This document shows, one piece after another, positions 1 to 9,298 of a stretch of 64,000 nucleotides of DNA. Positions within the stretch are counted from its first letter, which is position 1, and the number at the start of each line of letters is the position of its first letter. The DNA lies in NCBI RefSeq assembly GCF_008087625.1, contig NZ_CP042997.1, positions 6,572,001 through 6,636,000 on the forward strand, written 5' to 3'. The DNA comes from Aquisphaera giovannonii (GTDB taxonomy: Bacteria; Planctomycetota; Planctomycetia; Isosphaerales; Isosphaeraceae). Below the pieces are notes generated by a model, which saw nothing but the letters and a program-made list of their open reading frames with translations, was not told the origin of the DNA and made no database searches. A program made the translations under genes and the position numbers.

Positions 1-1013
1 GCTTCGCGAAGGGGCTGCTCGCCCTGGAGCGCAACTGGCAAGGCCCATTGCGGACGAACGAGGGCGTGGAGCGGACGCTGTCGCTCTTCCAGGCCCTCGA
101 GAAGGAGGCCACGCCGGACGTCCTCGGCAACTGGCGATTCCAGCAGGCCGTCTACCGCGCCTATTACGACGCCTACATCCGCCGCCGGCTGCTGGCCGAG
201 ACGAAGATCCAGGATGAGGCCCTGGCAGCCCTGGGGACGGCCCGGGCGAAGGGCGTGGACGCGGCGATCGCGGAGGCGGAGCGGGGCCTCGCCCGGCTCT
301 ACGAGGTCGGCCCGCTCGACGCGATCCGCGCCCGGGTACGGTCCCTGGGCGACGACCTGTTCGCGAGCGTCCGGATGCAGCTCAGCGAGCCGCTCCACGA
401 CGCGATCGCGGTGGACCGGGGCGCGAACCTGGACACGCTCGACATGCCGCTGACGGACCGGCTCTGGCTGCGCGACCGGCTCGCCGAGGCGCGTCGGATC
501 CGCGACGAGCCGGGCCGCCTGGCCGCCGTCGAGGCGATCCTCCATCGCACCGACCCCGGCCCGGGCGGCTTCTACGACGACCTCGGAAACCTCGAGAAGC
601 AGCCCCACCTCGTCCGCGGGCTCGACTACGCGGCCGACCCCGACTTCCGCCGCTCCCCGTACGTGGGGTTCGGCTCGAGGGCGGGCTGGCCGATCGCCTG
701 GTGCCAGAACGCCCAGACCCTCCACGACGCGCCGCTCTCGATGCGCTACGAGGGCCTGGACGCCTCGGCGAGGTACCGGGTGCGGATCACCTATGCCGGG
801 GACAGCTTCCGGAACAAGATCCACCTGGACGCCGAGGGGACGCCGGTCCACGACTGGTTCCAGAAGCCGGACCCGCCAATGCCCGTCGAGTTCGACGTGC
901 CCGCCTCGGCCACGGCCGACGGTCGCCTCGAGCTGACGTGGAGGCAGGAGCCCGGCAAGGGACGCAACGGCCGGGGATGCCAGGTCGCGGAGGTCTGGCT
1001 GCTGAGGAAGTGA
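1..1013 (+). CDS. hypothetical protein, C-terminal part (5' end outside window)
   Basis: The reading frame is open from the first bases of the window, so only the C-terminal ~337 residues are visible. I do not recognise the family. The first ~200 residues are rich in Arg, Glu and Leu and look helical (no membrane segment). The last ~130 residues, from the segment around YVGFGSRAGW, read like a beta-sandwich domain with alternating polar/hydrophobic strands and Trp/Tyr pairs, ending in VWLLRK and a stop. This would fit a secreted protein with a C-terminal carbohydrate- or protein-binding module, but that is inference. The Rieske oxygenase gene follows after 34 bases on the same strand, so the two may be co-transcribed. 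Confidence 0.6.
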   Translation, partial: FAKGLLALERNWQGPLRTNEGVERTLSLFQALEKEATPDVLGNWRFQQAVYRAYYDAYIRRRLLAETKIQDEALAALGTARAKGVDAAIAEAERGLARLYEVGPLDAIRARVRSLGDDLFASVRMQLSEPLHDAIAVDRGANLDTLDMPLTDRLWLRDRLAEARRIRDEPGRLAAVEAILHRTDPGPGGFYDDLGNLEKQPHLVRGLDYAADPDFRRSPYVGFGSRAGWPIAWCQNAQTLHDAPLSMRYEGLDASARYRVRITYAGDSFRNKIHLDAEGTPVHDWFQKPDPPMPVEFDVPASATADGRLELTWRQEPGKGRNGRGCQVAEVWLLRK

Positions 1014-1047
1014 TCGAGGCCGGGAACGGAGCGGGGGACCCTGCGCG

Positions 1048-2160
1048 ATGAGCACCGACGCGAAGGCCCGGGCGAGCCTGCCCGCGGACGCCCTCAGCCT
1101 GCCGGGGTGGTACTACACCGACTCGGAGCATTTCCGCCGCGAGATGGACCGGTTCTTCGCGGGGGGCTGGGTCCACGCCGGACGAGCCGAGGAGATCCCG
1201 ACTCCGGGGGACTTCGTGCTCCGCGAGGTCGCCGGCGAGAGCCTGATCCTGGTCCGCGGCGACGACAGCACGATTCGCGCCTTCTACAACGTCTGCCGCC
1301 ACCGCGGCACGCGGCTCTGCGAGGCGGCCTCCGGGAACTGCGGGGGGTTCCTCCGCTGCCCCTACCACGCGTGGGCCTTCGACCTGGCCGGCCGGCTCGT
1401 CGCCGCGCCCCAGATGGACGACCTGCCGCACTTCTGCCGCGAGGATTATCCGCTGATTGGGGCGGCGGCCTCGACCTGGGACGGCCACGTCTTCGTGAGC
1501 CTCGCGGAGTCGCCGCGGCCGCTAGAGGACGCGCTCGGCGACCTGCCCGGCCGGCTCCGTCCCTGGGGCATGGACGAGCTGCGGCTGGGCAGGCGGACGG
1601 TCTACGACGTGGCCGCGAACTGGAAGCTGATCATCCAGAACTACTCGGAGTGCCTCCATTGCCCGGGCGTCCACCCGGCGCTCCAGCGGCTCTCCCACTT
1701 CCTGAGCGGCGAGAACGACCCCGCGAACGAGAGTTACCTCGGCGGCCGGATGTCGCTCCGCGAGGGCATCGAGACCCTCTCCATGGACGGCGCGAGGCGG
1801 CGGCCCTTCCTGCCCGGACTCTCCGAGGCCGATCGCCGCCTGGTCCTCTACTACGCGATCCTGCCCAACTTGCTGCTCAGCCTGCATCCGGACTACGTCA
1901 TGACCCACACGCTCCACCCCCGGTCCGTCGGCCGGACGGAGGTCGTCTGCGAGTGGCACTTCCACCCGGAGGCGATGTCCCAGCCCGACTTCAGCCCGGA
2001 GGACGCGGCGAGTTTCTGGGACATGACCAACCGGCAGGACTGGCACGTCTGCGAGCAGATGCAGCTCGGCGTCGCCTCGCGGGCCCACCGCCCCGGCCCC
2101 TACTCGAACCGGGAGGACCTGCTCCACGGGTTCGACCGATTGGTCCGCGTTGACGGCTGA
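1048..2160 (+). CDS. Rieske [2Fe-2S] aromatic-ring-hydroxylating oxygenase, alpha subunit-like
   Basis: A 370-residue protein with the full two-domain layout of Rieske non-haem iron oxygenases. The N-terminal Rieske motif is C83-x-H85 (NVCRHRG) and C104-x2-H107 (RCPYHAWAF), which bind the 2Fe-2S cluster. The C-terminal catalytic domain has the mononuclear iron ligands H204 and H209 in the segment NYSECLHCPGVHP, and a probable third ligand D331 in DWHVCEQMQ. Enzymes of this type use O2 and electrons from a ferredoxin or reductase to hydroxylate or demethylate aromatic rings, quaternary amines or sterol-like substrates; the substrate cannot be read from sequence. No reductase lies next to it. 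The ferredoxin at 2344-2574 is on the opposite strand and is of the 4Fe-4S type. Start ATG at 1048. Confidence 0.9.
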   Translation: MSTDAKARASLPADALSLPGWYYTDSEHFRREMDRFFAGGWVHAGRAEEIPTPGDFVLREVAGESLILVRGDDSTIRAFYNVCRHRGTRLCEAASGNCGGFLRCPYHAWAFDLAGRLVAAPQMDDLPHFCREDYPLIGAAASTWDGHVFVSLAESPRPLEDALGDLPGRLRPWGMDELRLGRRTVYDVAANWKLIIQNYSECLHCPGVHPALQRLSHFLSGENDPANESYLGGRMSLREGIETLSMDGARRRPFLPGLSEADRRLVLYYAILPNLLLSLHPDYVMTHTLHPRSVGRTEVVCEWHFHPEAMSQPDFSPEDAASFWDMTNRQDWHVCEQMQLGVASRAHRPGPYSNREDLLHGFDRLVRVDG

Positions 2161-2343
2161 GGGCCCGAGTGCCGGCGTCCCTGCACACGACACCGACCGG
2201 GCGTCTGCCTTGCCCCCGTGGGATCCGCCTCCGCGCGGCGACCGGGTGGGCCAGGTCCGGCGGTCGCGGGGATTGGACGCCGGCCTGCATCCGGGAGGGC
2301 GAGGCTCGCGGGATTCAAACTCCTATCCCAAATCGGCCGCGGA

Positions 2344-2574
2344 TCAACCGTCGTCGCCGATGGCCTCGACGGGGCACTCCTCGAGCGCGCTGCGGCAGGC
2401 CGCCTCCTCCGCCGGGCCGTTCGGCTGGCGGAGGACGAAGCTGCGGCCCTCCTCGTCGTTGCGGCCGAAGTTCTCCGGGGCGGTCTCCCGGCAGAGGTCG
2501 CAGTCGATGCACGTGGCGTCGACGTAGAACCGGCCGGGGACGTTCTCGGGGACTCTCTCGCTCAGGTCAGCCAT
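2344..2574 (-). CDS. 4Fe-4S ferredoxin
   Basis: A 76-residue acidic ferredoxin. It shows C22-x2-C25-x2-C28 followed by C67-P, the ligand pattern of a single-cluster [4Fe-4S] (or [3Fe-4S]) ferredoxin. One more cysteine, C60, lies in the region where some single-cluster ferredoxins have a disulfide. It is the last gene of the ilvN-ilvC direction, 36 bases after ilvC, so it is probably carried on the ilvC transcript. It could serve as a small electron carrier for iron-sulfur enzymes, but no partner is fixed by context. The ATG at 2574 was chosen over the GTG two codons upstream; neither has a strong Shine-Dalgarno site. Confidence 0.85.
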   Translation of the reverse strand: MADLSERVPENVPGRFYVDATCIDCDLCRETAPENFGRNDEEGRSFVLRQPNGPAEEAACRSALEECPVEAIGDDG

Positions 2575-2610
2575 GGTCACGACTCATCGAGGGCCGCTTG
2601 CTGCGCCGGA

Positions 2611-3615
2611 TCAGGCTTCCTTGGCGTTGATCCAGGGCATGAGGGCCCGGAGCTTCTTGCCGACCAGCTCGACCGGGTGCTGCTTCTCGAGCCGCCGCGT
2701 GGCCTTGAAGGCGGGCTGGTTGGCCTTGTTCTCGAGGATCCACTCGCGGGCGAACTGGCCGCCGCGGATCTCCGCCAGGATCTTCCGCATCTCGGCGCGG
2801 GTCTGCTCGTTGACGATCCGGGGGCCGCGGGTGTAGTCGCCGTACTCGGCCGTGTTCGAGATGCTGTATCGCATGTAGTTCAGGCCGCCCTGGTACATCA
2901 GGTCCACGATCAGCTTCAGCTCGTGGAGGCACTCGAAGTAGGCGCTCTCGGGCTGGTAGCCGGCCTCGACGAGCGTCTCGAAGCCCATCTTCACCAGGGC
3001 GCTCACGCCGCCGCAGAGGACGACCTGCTCGCCGAAGAGGTCCGTCTCGGTCTCCTCCGCGAAGGTGGTCTGGAGCACGCCCGCGCGGGTGCCGCCGACG
3101 CCCTTGGCGTAGGCCAGCGCCAGGGCCTTGCCGGCCGGCGTGCAATCGTCCGCGGTGGCGATGAGGCAGGGGACGCCGCCCCCCTTGACGTACTCGCTGC
3201 GGACGAGGTGGCCCGGCCCCTTGGGGGCCACGAGGGCGCTGTCCACGCCGGCCGGGGGCACGACCTGGCCGAAGTGGATGTTGAAGCCGTGCGAGCAGAG
3301 CAGGAGGTTGCCGGGCTTCAGGTTCGGCCTGATGTCGCGGGCGTAGACCTCGGCCTGGACCTCGTCGGGGAGGAGGATGTTGACGAGGTCGCCCGCCTCC
3401 GCGGCCTCGGCGGCGGAGACCGGCTTGAACCCGTCGCGGACGGCGAGGTCGTAATTGGCTGAGCCCGGGCGCTGGCCGACGACGACATTGCACCCCGAGT
3501 CCCGCAGGTTCTGGGCCTGGGCGTGGCCCTGGCTGCCGTAGCCGATGATGGCGACGGTCTTCCCCTTGAGCAACCCGAGGTCGGCGTCCTGGTCGTAGTA
3601 CATCAGCGCGGGCAT
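2611..3615 (-). CDS. ilvC: ketol-acid reductoisomerase (NADP+)
   Basis: A 334-residue class I (short) ketol-acid reductoisomerase, of normal length. It converts 2-acetolactate or 2-aceto-2-hydroxybutyrate to the 2,3-dihydroxy acids with NADPH and Mg2+, the second common step of valine, leucine and isoleucine synthesis. The N-terminal Rossmann motif is GYGSQG (residues 25-30), H109 lies in [11 protein letters not shown], and the C-terminal knotted helical domain includes the [11 protein letters not shown] segment typical of the family. The small subunit of acetolactate synthase is encoded just upstream on the same strand. Between the two genes, 41 bases before this ATG, sits a textbook intrinsic terminator, so ilvC expression needs either readthrough or its own promoter overlapping that hairpin. 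Confidence 0.96.
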   Translation of the reverse strand: MPALMYYDQDADLGLLKGKTVAIIGYGSQGHAQAQNLRDSGCNVVVGQRPGSANYDLAVRDGFKPVSAAEAAEAGDLVNILLPDEVQAEVYARDIRPNLKPGNLLLCSHGFNIHFGQVVPPAGVDSALVAPKGPGHLVRSEYVKGGGVPCLIATADDCTPAGKALALAYAKGVGGTRAGVLQTTFAEETETDLFGEQVVLCGGVSALVKMGFETLVEAGYQPESAYFECLHELKLIVDLMYQGGLNYMRYSISNTAEYGDYTRGPRIVNEQTRAEMRKILAEIRGGQFAREWILENKANQPAFKATRRLEKQHPVELVGKKLRALMPWINAKEA

Positions 3616-3656
3616 CGACGTTCTCCTGGTGCGGTGCGGGCCCTGGCCCTGTGGAT

Positions 3657-3691
3657 AAAAAGGCCCGGGGCCGCAAGCGGTGGCCCCGGGC
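3657..3691 (-). terminator. intrinsic terminator or attenuator between ilvN and ilvC
   Basis: On the minus strand a perfect 10-bp all-GC stem (GCCCGGGGCC paired with GGCCCCGGGC, arms 3682-3691 and 3663-3672) closes a 9-base loop. One C, then five U residues (3657-3661), follow the second arm. This is the canonical Rho-independent form. It lies 65 bases after the ilvN stop codon and 41 bases before the ilvC start, a position that suits an attenuator controlling readthrough into ilvC. No branched-chain leader peptide is visible in the short spacer. Confidence 0.8.
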
Positions 3692-3755
3692 GTCGGATCG
3701 GCGGGTGTTGGTCGTTCGGTCGGGCTCGCGACGAGGGGTCAAGCCTGCCCGGCGG

Positions 3756-4400
3756 TTACAGCTCGGAATGGCCCTGCACGGAGGCCTCGTCCTCGTCGTC
3801 GGCCGGGGGGGCCGGCGCCTCGGGGGCGTCCTCCAGGTGGCCCATCCCCCGCACCAGGGCGATGCCGCCGGTGCGGGCGAGCTCGAGGATGCCGTAGCCG
3901 CGGACGGCCTCGATGAACGCCTCGATCTTCCTCTCCTTGCCGGAGATCTCGATCATGAGGTGGTCCGGGCTGACGTCCACGATCCGGGCCCGGAAGATCT
4001 GGGCCAGCGTCTGGACCTCGGGGCGGTCGCCGGCCTTCGCCCTGAGCTTCAGCAGCATCAGGTCGCGCTCGACGTAGTCCTCCCGGGATATGTCCTGGAC
4101 CTTGACGACCGGGATCATCTTCTCCAGCTGCTTGCGGACCTGCTCGAGGTGCCGCTCGTCCCCCTTGACGACGACGGTGATCCGCGAGAGCTGCGGGCTT
4201 TCGGTCTCGCCGACGGCGAGGCTGTCGATGTTGAAGCCCCGCGAGGCGAACATGCCGGAGATCTGCGCCAGGACGCCCGGCTGGTTCTGCACCAGCACGG
4301 AGAGCACGTGGCGGCTCCGGCCCGTCACCACCGGGAGCCTCGCGGCCGCCCCGCCCGGGGCCGGGTTGGCATTCGATCCTGAGCCCGCTGCTGTCGCCAT
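3756..4400 (-). CDS. ilvN: acetolactate synthase small (regulatory) subunit
   Basis: The regulatory subunit of acetohydroxyacid synthase, 214 residues from the ATG at 4400. An N-terminal ACT domain begins at the segment HVLSVLVQNQPGVLAQISGMF (about residue 31), followed by the second small-subunit domain around VERDLMLLKL. The subunit activates the large catalytic subunit (IlvB) and confers feedback inhibition by valine. ilvB is not in this window. The start at 4400 is preferred over an upstream in-frame codon at 4466 because GGGGAAAAG lies just before it, and because family members begin shortly before the ACT domain. The N-terminal ~30 residues and the C-terminal Pro/Ala/Asp/Glu-rich tail are extensions beyond the family core. 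It could equally be named ilvH. Confidence 0.93.
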   Translation of the reverse strand: MATAAGSGSNANPAPGGAAARLPVVTGRSRHVLSVLVQNQPGVLAQISGMFASRGFNIDSLAVGETESPQLSRITVVVKGDERHLEQVRKQLEKMIPVVKVQDISREDYVERDLMLLKLRAKAGDRPEVQTLAQIFRARIVDVSPDHLMIEISGKERKIEAFIEAVRGYGILELARTGGIALVRGMGHLEDAPEAPAPPADDEDEASVQGHSEL

Positions 4401-4611
4401 CGACTTTTCCCCACGCCGGCCTGCCCGCGTCGCGTGAACCGCGGCGTGGCTCCCACGTCCGAGCACAACCAGCCAAAGAATTTACATCTTTCCTGCCAAT
4501 TCACGCAAGGGCTTCGCGATCCGCCGCGGCGCCCTCAGACACCCCGGGCCGGCGAGCGGTTCGGCCTCGCCGGCCCGGTGGTCCGATCCGCGGGTCTGCC
4601 GACCGGCCCGA

Positions 4612-6189
4612 TCAGGGCTGGATCGGGGGCAGCCCCGGGGGGAGCCCGCCGCCGGGGAGCCCGCCGCCCGAGGGGAAGCCCGAGGGCATCGAGCCCTCGC
4701 CGCCCGGGGCCTTCTTCGGCTGGAGCAGCGCGACGGGGTCCACCTTGATGGACCGGAAGCTGTCGCCGGGCGTGACGTAGTACCACGGGCCGAAGCGGTC
4801 GGTCAGCTCGTCCGCCTTCTTCTTGCCGTCGGCCAGCTTCTTCTCGTAGTCCTTCTGGGCCTGCTCCGCCCGCTCCTTCTTCGCCTTCGCCTTGGCGACG
4901 ACGGCCGGGTCGTTCGGGTCGGTCGCGAACGGCTTGGCGGGGATCGTGCCGGGCGGGGTGATCGGCTTCGGGTCGTCCTCCTCCGGCTTGGGCTTGCCGA
5001 TCAGGGCCGGGTCGTAGGACGCCGTGACCATGACGTAGCGGTTCTCGGCCGCGCCCTGGTCCTTCTTGGGGGCCTCCTTGGCCTTGCCTTCGGCCGAATC
5101 GGCCTTGTCCTCGGACTCGCCGGAGGTCAGCTCGGCCCCGGTGCCGAAGGCGAGCTCGCCGAACCGGAGGGTGTAGACGACCCCTTCGTCGGTGTAGACC
5201 TTCACGTCGCCCTGGTTGGACAGCATCTGGCCGTCCCGGGTCGGGAAGAAGCCCTTGGCGGCGAGGCCCTGGAGGACGTTCTTGGGGAACTCGAAGTTCT
5301 TGTCGCCGCTCCGCTTCAGCTCCCGGGTGACGCCCGCCGGCTTGACGCGGACGCCGACGATCTTCAGGTCCGCCAGGGCGTCGGCCATGGCCCGCAGCTT
5401 GTCGGCGTCGAGCTCCTTGTCGGCCGGCATGCCCTCCATCGTCCAGGGCGAGCTCGAGTCCTTGCGCTCGATCGTGACGATCGGGCCCTGCTCGATCCCC
5501 TGCTCGAGGCTCACCTTGTGGTTGTCGAAGACGACCTTGCGGACGTGGCTGGCGTCCAGCTTGAGGAGGTTCGTCTCGATCCAGTCGGCGAACCGCGCCG
5601 AGGGCTCGGCCTTGAGGCGGACGCCGTAGACGCGCTTCGTGTCCGGGATGCGGACGTAGTGCTGCGTGGTCTGGTCCTTGGAGTCGGCCCCCTTCGAGGT
5701 GCTGCCCTTGATCTCGGAGCCGATGATGAAGTCGGCCAGGACCTTCTCGGCCGAGTTCCGGAGGGTGATCCGCTTGCCGCGACCCTTGAGCGTGGTCGCC
5801 TTCGTATCCAGGGGGTCGATCACGTTCATCGCCTCGTAGTCCTCGGGGCGATCGGAGCGGATCGTGTCCTTGATCAGGTCCATCACGGCCGCGGCCGTCT
5901 TCGAGAGCCGGTCGCGGGCGTCCGCCGGGTAGTCGTGGTGCGACGGGATGACCCAGCGGTTGTTCTTCAGCATGACCCGGAAGCGGATCGGCTCGGCGAG
6001 CTGGGCGTCGTAGTCGACGACCTCCAGGTCGGTGCACTCGAGCGGGTCCTTGAAGTCCGGGTAGAACGGCTGGCCCTGGTCGTTGAAGACGTCGGAGCGG
6101 ATCGTCCGGTCCCTCGTGGTGACGAACGCCGCCCCGGTGAGCACCAGGGCCACGGCGGCGAAGATCAGGGTCTTGAATAGGTCGGTCAT
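4612..6189 (-). CDS. DUF4340 domain-containing membrane-anchored protein
   Basis: A 525-residue protein with one N-terminal transmembrane segment (residues ~5-25, LIFAAVALVLTGAAF) followed by a long extracytoplasmic region. The sequence after the anchor, including segments such as RWVIPSHHDYPADA, matches the DUF4340 pattern as I know it. A lysine/glutamate-rich low-complexity stretch and a Gly/Pro-rich tail (PSGGGLPGGGLPPG) end the protein. It is the last gene of a minus-strand set with the GldA-type ATPase and the GldF-GldG fusion. DUF4340 genes commonly follow such ABC genes, so it is probably an accessory part of that system. Start ATG at 6189 precedes the membrane anchor directly; an open frame extends further upstream but has no credible start. 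Biochemical role unknown. Confidence 0.85.
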   Translation of the reverse strand: MTDLFKTLIFAAVALVLTGAAFVTTRDRTIRSDVFNDQGQPFYPDFKDPLECTDLEVVDYDAQLAEPIRFRVMLKNNRWVIPSHHDYPADARDRLSKTAAAVMDLIKDTIRSDRPEDYEAMNVIDPLDTKATTLKGRGKRITLRNSAEKVLADFIIGSEIKGSTSKGADSKDQTTQHYVRIPDTKRVYGVRLKAEPSARFADWIETNLLKLDASHVRKVVFDNHKVSLEQGIEQGPIVTIERKDSSSPWTMEGMPADKELDADKLRAMADALADLKIVGVRVKPAGVTRELKRSGDKNFEFPKNVLQGLAAKGFFPTRDGQMLSNQGDVKVYTDEGVVYTLRFGELAFGTGAELTSGESEDKADSAEGKAKEAPKKDQGAAENRYVMVTASYDPALIGKPKPEEDDPKPITPPGTIPAKPFATDPNDPAVVAKAKAKKERAEQAQKDYEKKLADGKKKADELTDRFGPWYYVTPGDSFRSIKVDPVALLQPKKAPGGEGSMPSGFPSGGGLPGGGLPPGLPPIQP

Positions 6190-6426
6190 CGTCGATCCTC
6201 GGGGAAGGGCCCGGCGGCTCGGGCTCGTATCGCTTCGATCATTGCTCGGGTGATTCTCTCGCGGCGGGATCCGGGATGTCCGGAGCGGTCGACGCCACCC
6301 CACGGCCCTCCACCGCAACGGGGGGAGGGGCCCCGGAGTGCCGCCCCGTCGCTCGCGGGCCAGGCGAAGGCTGGCGAGGGGGGGCCGGGGCGGCCCCCCT
6401 CGCAGGGTGCGTCGCGGGGGAGGCGG

Positions 6427-9195
6427 TCAGGCCAGCCGGGTGGGGACGGCGCCCCGGTTCTCGCGGCCGAGGCGGACCCCGAAGACGATCAGGCCCAGGA
6501 TCAGCGGGGGCAGCGGCGGGATCGCCGCGGCCATGAACCGCACCTGATTCTCGATGGCCCGCGTCTTCTGCTCGGAGTCGGCCTTCGCCTCGCGGACCTT
6601 CTCGAGCCGCTCGTCCTCCACGTTGGCCTTCTCGACCTCGAGCCGCCGCTGGGCGATGCTCTGGAGGTTGTTGAGCTGGATCTCCTTCTCCCGCTCGTCG
6701 ATGTCGGTCCGCGACTTCACCTCGGCCACCTGCTTGTCGAACCGCTTCTGGGCGTCGTCGAGCTTGGCCTTGGCTGCGTCCTCGGCGAGCGTGGACTGCT
6801 TCTGATACTGCTCGACGAACGTCCTCGTCTGCTCCTCGATCCTGGCGAGCGTGCGGTGCTTGAGCCGCTTCTTGCGGAGCTCGACGAACGAGTCGTCGCC
6901 GGCCAGCACGTCCACGCAGTTCAGGACGAAGGTCACGTTGTCGAAGTCCAGGTTGGCGATCTTCTGGCGGCGGAGCTCGAAGAACTGCTCGCCGATGAGG
7001 TCCATGTCGGCGACGGCGATCACCTTGATGGTCGCCGGCTTGTCCTTCGCGTCCTTGGCCGCGTCGCCCTTCTTGGCGTCGGCCTCCTTGGGCGTGGCCG
7101 AATCCCCCGCCGCGGGGCCGACGAGCCTGGCGGCGAGGGTGTAGCCGCTGCCCGAGGGGGTGTGCCGGCGGCGGGGATTGATGCCCATCCCCATGAAGCC
7201 CTGCTGCACCGCGTCATCCCAGGGGACGATGCCGCCCGACTCGTCGGTGCGGAGCAGGGGGGTGAACTCCGGCCCGGCGCCGCCGGCCTTCGGCCGCAGC
7301 AGGCCCGGGAAGATCGTCACCATCTGCTGCAGGCCCGAGGTGATCGGATCCTTCCCGTTGAAGGCGTCCTCGTTGCCGCCCCCCTTGCCCAGGAAGACGA
7401 TCTCCGGCTCGAGCATGGCGAGCTGCGGGATGGGGTTGTATCGATTCCAGACGATCTCCGTGCTCGGCCAGTCGAGGCCGATCAGGTCCAGCAGCGGCTT
7501 CAGGTTCCCCTTCGGCTCCGGCGGCGGGCCGCCGCCGAACATCCCGCCGGGGGGCATCTTGGGGACCTCGGGGGCGAGCTGCGGGTTGAAGGCCGGGAAC
7601 GGGTCGAGCAGCAGGAGGGCCGGCCCGCCCGCCTTCACATAGGCCGTCAGGTTGTCGATCTGCTTCTGCGTCAGCGAGTACGGCAGGCCGACCACGAGGG
7701 CGTCCAGGTCCGTCGGCACCGGCGCGTCGGGCGAGACCGTGCTGACCTCGTACTGCTTCTTCAGCTCGCCGACGACCGACCACTCGGGGGTCGAGTTCAT
7801 CGACCGCATGTCGAAGCCGCCCATCATCTTGGCGTCGGTGCTGAGGATGCCGACCTTCTTCCGCCCGGTCCGCGAGACCACCCGGATCGATCGCGTCAGC
7901 TCATACTCGACCGGCAGGCCTCGGTCGAAGAAGGGGATCACGACCTCCTCCAGGCCGGAGGTGAAGGCGACGCCCAGGATCACCTCGGAGACCGACCGCT
8001 TGGCCTGGTCCTCGGTGAGGATCTGCTTGGGCTCGATCCCGAACCGCTTCTCCGCCTCGCGGGCGGCGTCGGAGTACAGCTCCGCCGGGACGAGGTTCAG
8101 CTTCACCCGCCCGCCGCTGGCCGCCTCGAACTCGCGGAGCAGGCCCAGCAGGTCGGACTTGGTCTGGACGAAGTCGCGGGGCACCTCCGGGCTGTAGTAG
8201 GCCTGGACGAGCACCGGCTTGTCCTCGGGGATCTGCCGGACCAGCGCCAGCGAGTCGGCCGACAGCGTGTGCATCTTCTCCGCGCTCATGTCCTTGCGCA
8301 GGCCGGCCTTCTCGATCATCAGGTTGAGCGAGAAGAGGCTGACGAGGACCGCCGCGAACCGGATCGCCGAGTGCACCCAGCGCCCGCTGCTCGCCTCGCC
8401 GCCGGCCCAGTGACGGCGGCCCAGGAGCATCATGTTCAGGTAGAGCATCGCCGCGGCCAGCGAGACGAAGTAGAAGACCCCGGACAGCGGGATCACCCCC
8501 GTGCCGAAGTCGCGGAACTGCGCCGGCACCGACCAGCCCTCGATGAGCCGCCGGAGCGAGCCCGCCGCCGGCGAGCCCAGCCATTCCAGGAAGACCGGCA
8601 CCGCGCAGAAGAGGGCGCCCAGGATGAAGCCCACCGTCACGTTCGAGGACAGCAGCGAGGCCACCATGCCGAAGGCGATCAGCATCGCGCCCATCAGCCA
8701 GTAGCCCACGTAGGTGGCGAACATCGCGCCGTAGTCCGGCGCGCCCAGGAACCGGAGGACCACCAGGTGGCTGAGCGAGAAGCCGAGCGCCACGGTGTAG
8801 ATCCCGAGCGCGGCGAGGTACTTGCCCAGGACGACGTCCAGGTCGTGGGCCGGGAGGGTCAGGATCAGCTCGTCGGTGCCCTGCCGCCGCTCGTCGGCCC
8901 AGGAGGTCATCGTGATGGCCGGGATGAAGAACAGGAGCACGTACGGCATGTAGCGGTTGAGCTGGTCCAGGTTCGCCAGGTTGCTGGCGAAGAACTCCGG
9001 CTGCCAGAAGGCGACGCAGGAGCTGATGATCACGAACAGCGTGATGAACACGTACCCGGCGGGGTTGCTGAAGTAGCTCTGGAGGTTCCGCTTGAAGAGC
9101 GCCCAGATCACGTGCGGGCGGAAGGCGCCGGGCGCGGAGGCCCGCCTCCTGGCCGCCGGCGGCTTGCTGGTCGGTTGGGTTTCGAGGGTGGTCAC
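6427..9195 (-). CDS. fused ABC-2 permease and GldG-like auxiliary protein
   Basis: A 922-residue fusion. Residues ~30-290 form an ABC-2 type permease with about six hydrophobic helices (GldF-like; contains SWADERRQGTDELILTLP, the loop typical of GldF/NosY permeases). After a further helix, the long central region (~300-750) resembles the GldG / ABC_transp_aux domain, with segments such as VLVQAYYSPEVPRDF and ADMDLIGEQFFE. Near the C-terminus there is a charged coiled coil (~780-880, many E/K/R) and a last transmembrane helix (IPPLPPLILGLIVFGVRLG). In Bacteroidetes GldF and GldG are separate proteins of a gliding-motility ABC complex; in planctomycetes similar proteins occur without known gliding. 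The ATPase partner is encoded 103 bases upstream. Confidence 0.88.
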   Translation of the reverse strand: MTTLETQPTSKPPAARRRASAPGAFRPHVIWALFKRNLQSYFSNPAGYVFITLFVIISSCVAFWQPEFFASNLANLDQLNRYMPYVLLFFIPAITMTSWADERRQGTDELILTLPAHDLDVVLGKYLAALGIYTVALGFSLSHLVVLRFLGAPDYGAMFATYVGYWLMGAMLIAFGMVASLLSSNVTVGFILGALFCAVPVFLEWLGSPAAGSLRRLIEGWSVPAQFRDFGTGVIPLSGVFYFVSLAAAMLYLNMMLLGRRHWAGGEASSGRWVHSAIRFAAVLVSLFSLNLMIEKAGLRKDMSAEKMHTLSADSLALVRQIPEDKPVLVQAYYSPEVPRDFVQTKSDLLGLLREFEAASGGRVKLNLVPAELYSDAAREAEKRFGIEPKQILTEDQAKRSVSEVILGVAFTSGLEEVVIPFFDRGLPVEYELTRSIRVVSRTGRKKVGILSTDAKMMGGFDMRSMNSTPEWSVVGELKKQYEVSTVSPDAPVPTDLDALVVGLPYSLTQKQIDNLTAYVKAGGPALLLLDPFPAFNPQLAPEVPKMPPGGMFGGGPPPEPKGNLKPLLDLIGLDWPSTEIVWNRYNPIPQLAMLEPEIVFLGKGGGNEDAFNGKDPITSGLQQMVTIFPGLLRPKAGGAGPEFTPLLRTDESGGIVPWDDAVQQGFMGMGINPRRRHTPSGSGYTLAARLVGPAAGDSATPKEADAKKGDAAKDAKDKPATIKVIAVADMDLIGEQFFELRRQKIANLDFDNVTFVLNCVDVLAGDDSFVELRKKRLKHRTLARIEEQTRTFVEQYQKQSTLAEDAAKAKLDDAQKRFDKQVAEVKSRTDIDEREKEIQLNNLQSIAQRRLEVEKANVEDERLEKVREAKADSEQKTRAIENQVRFMAAAIPPLPPLILGLIVFGVRLGRENRGAVPTRLA

Positions 9196-9298
9196 CGCGG
9201 GGATCCTCTGCTGGATGAAGGCCGCCGGCGTCCGCCGGGGGCCTGCCGTGTGTCAATCCGTCTGGTGTCGTCGGGGCATGCCCGTGAGCCGGGCCCGA

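Noticed and set aside
4460-4500. possible sigma54-like TGGCA element before ilvN
   Set aside because: The -12 part lacks the GC dinucleotide and spacing; not called.
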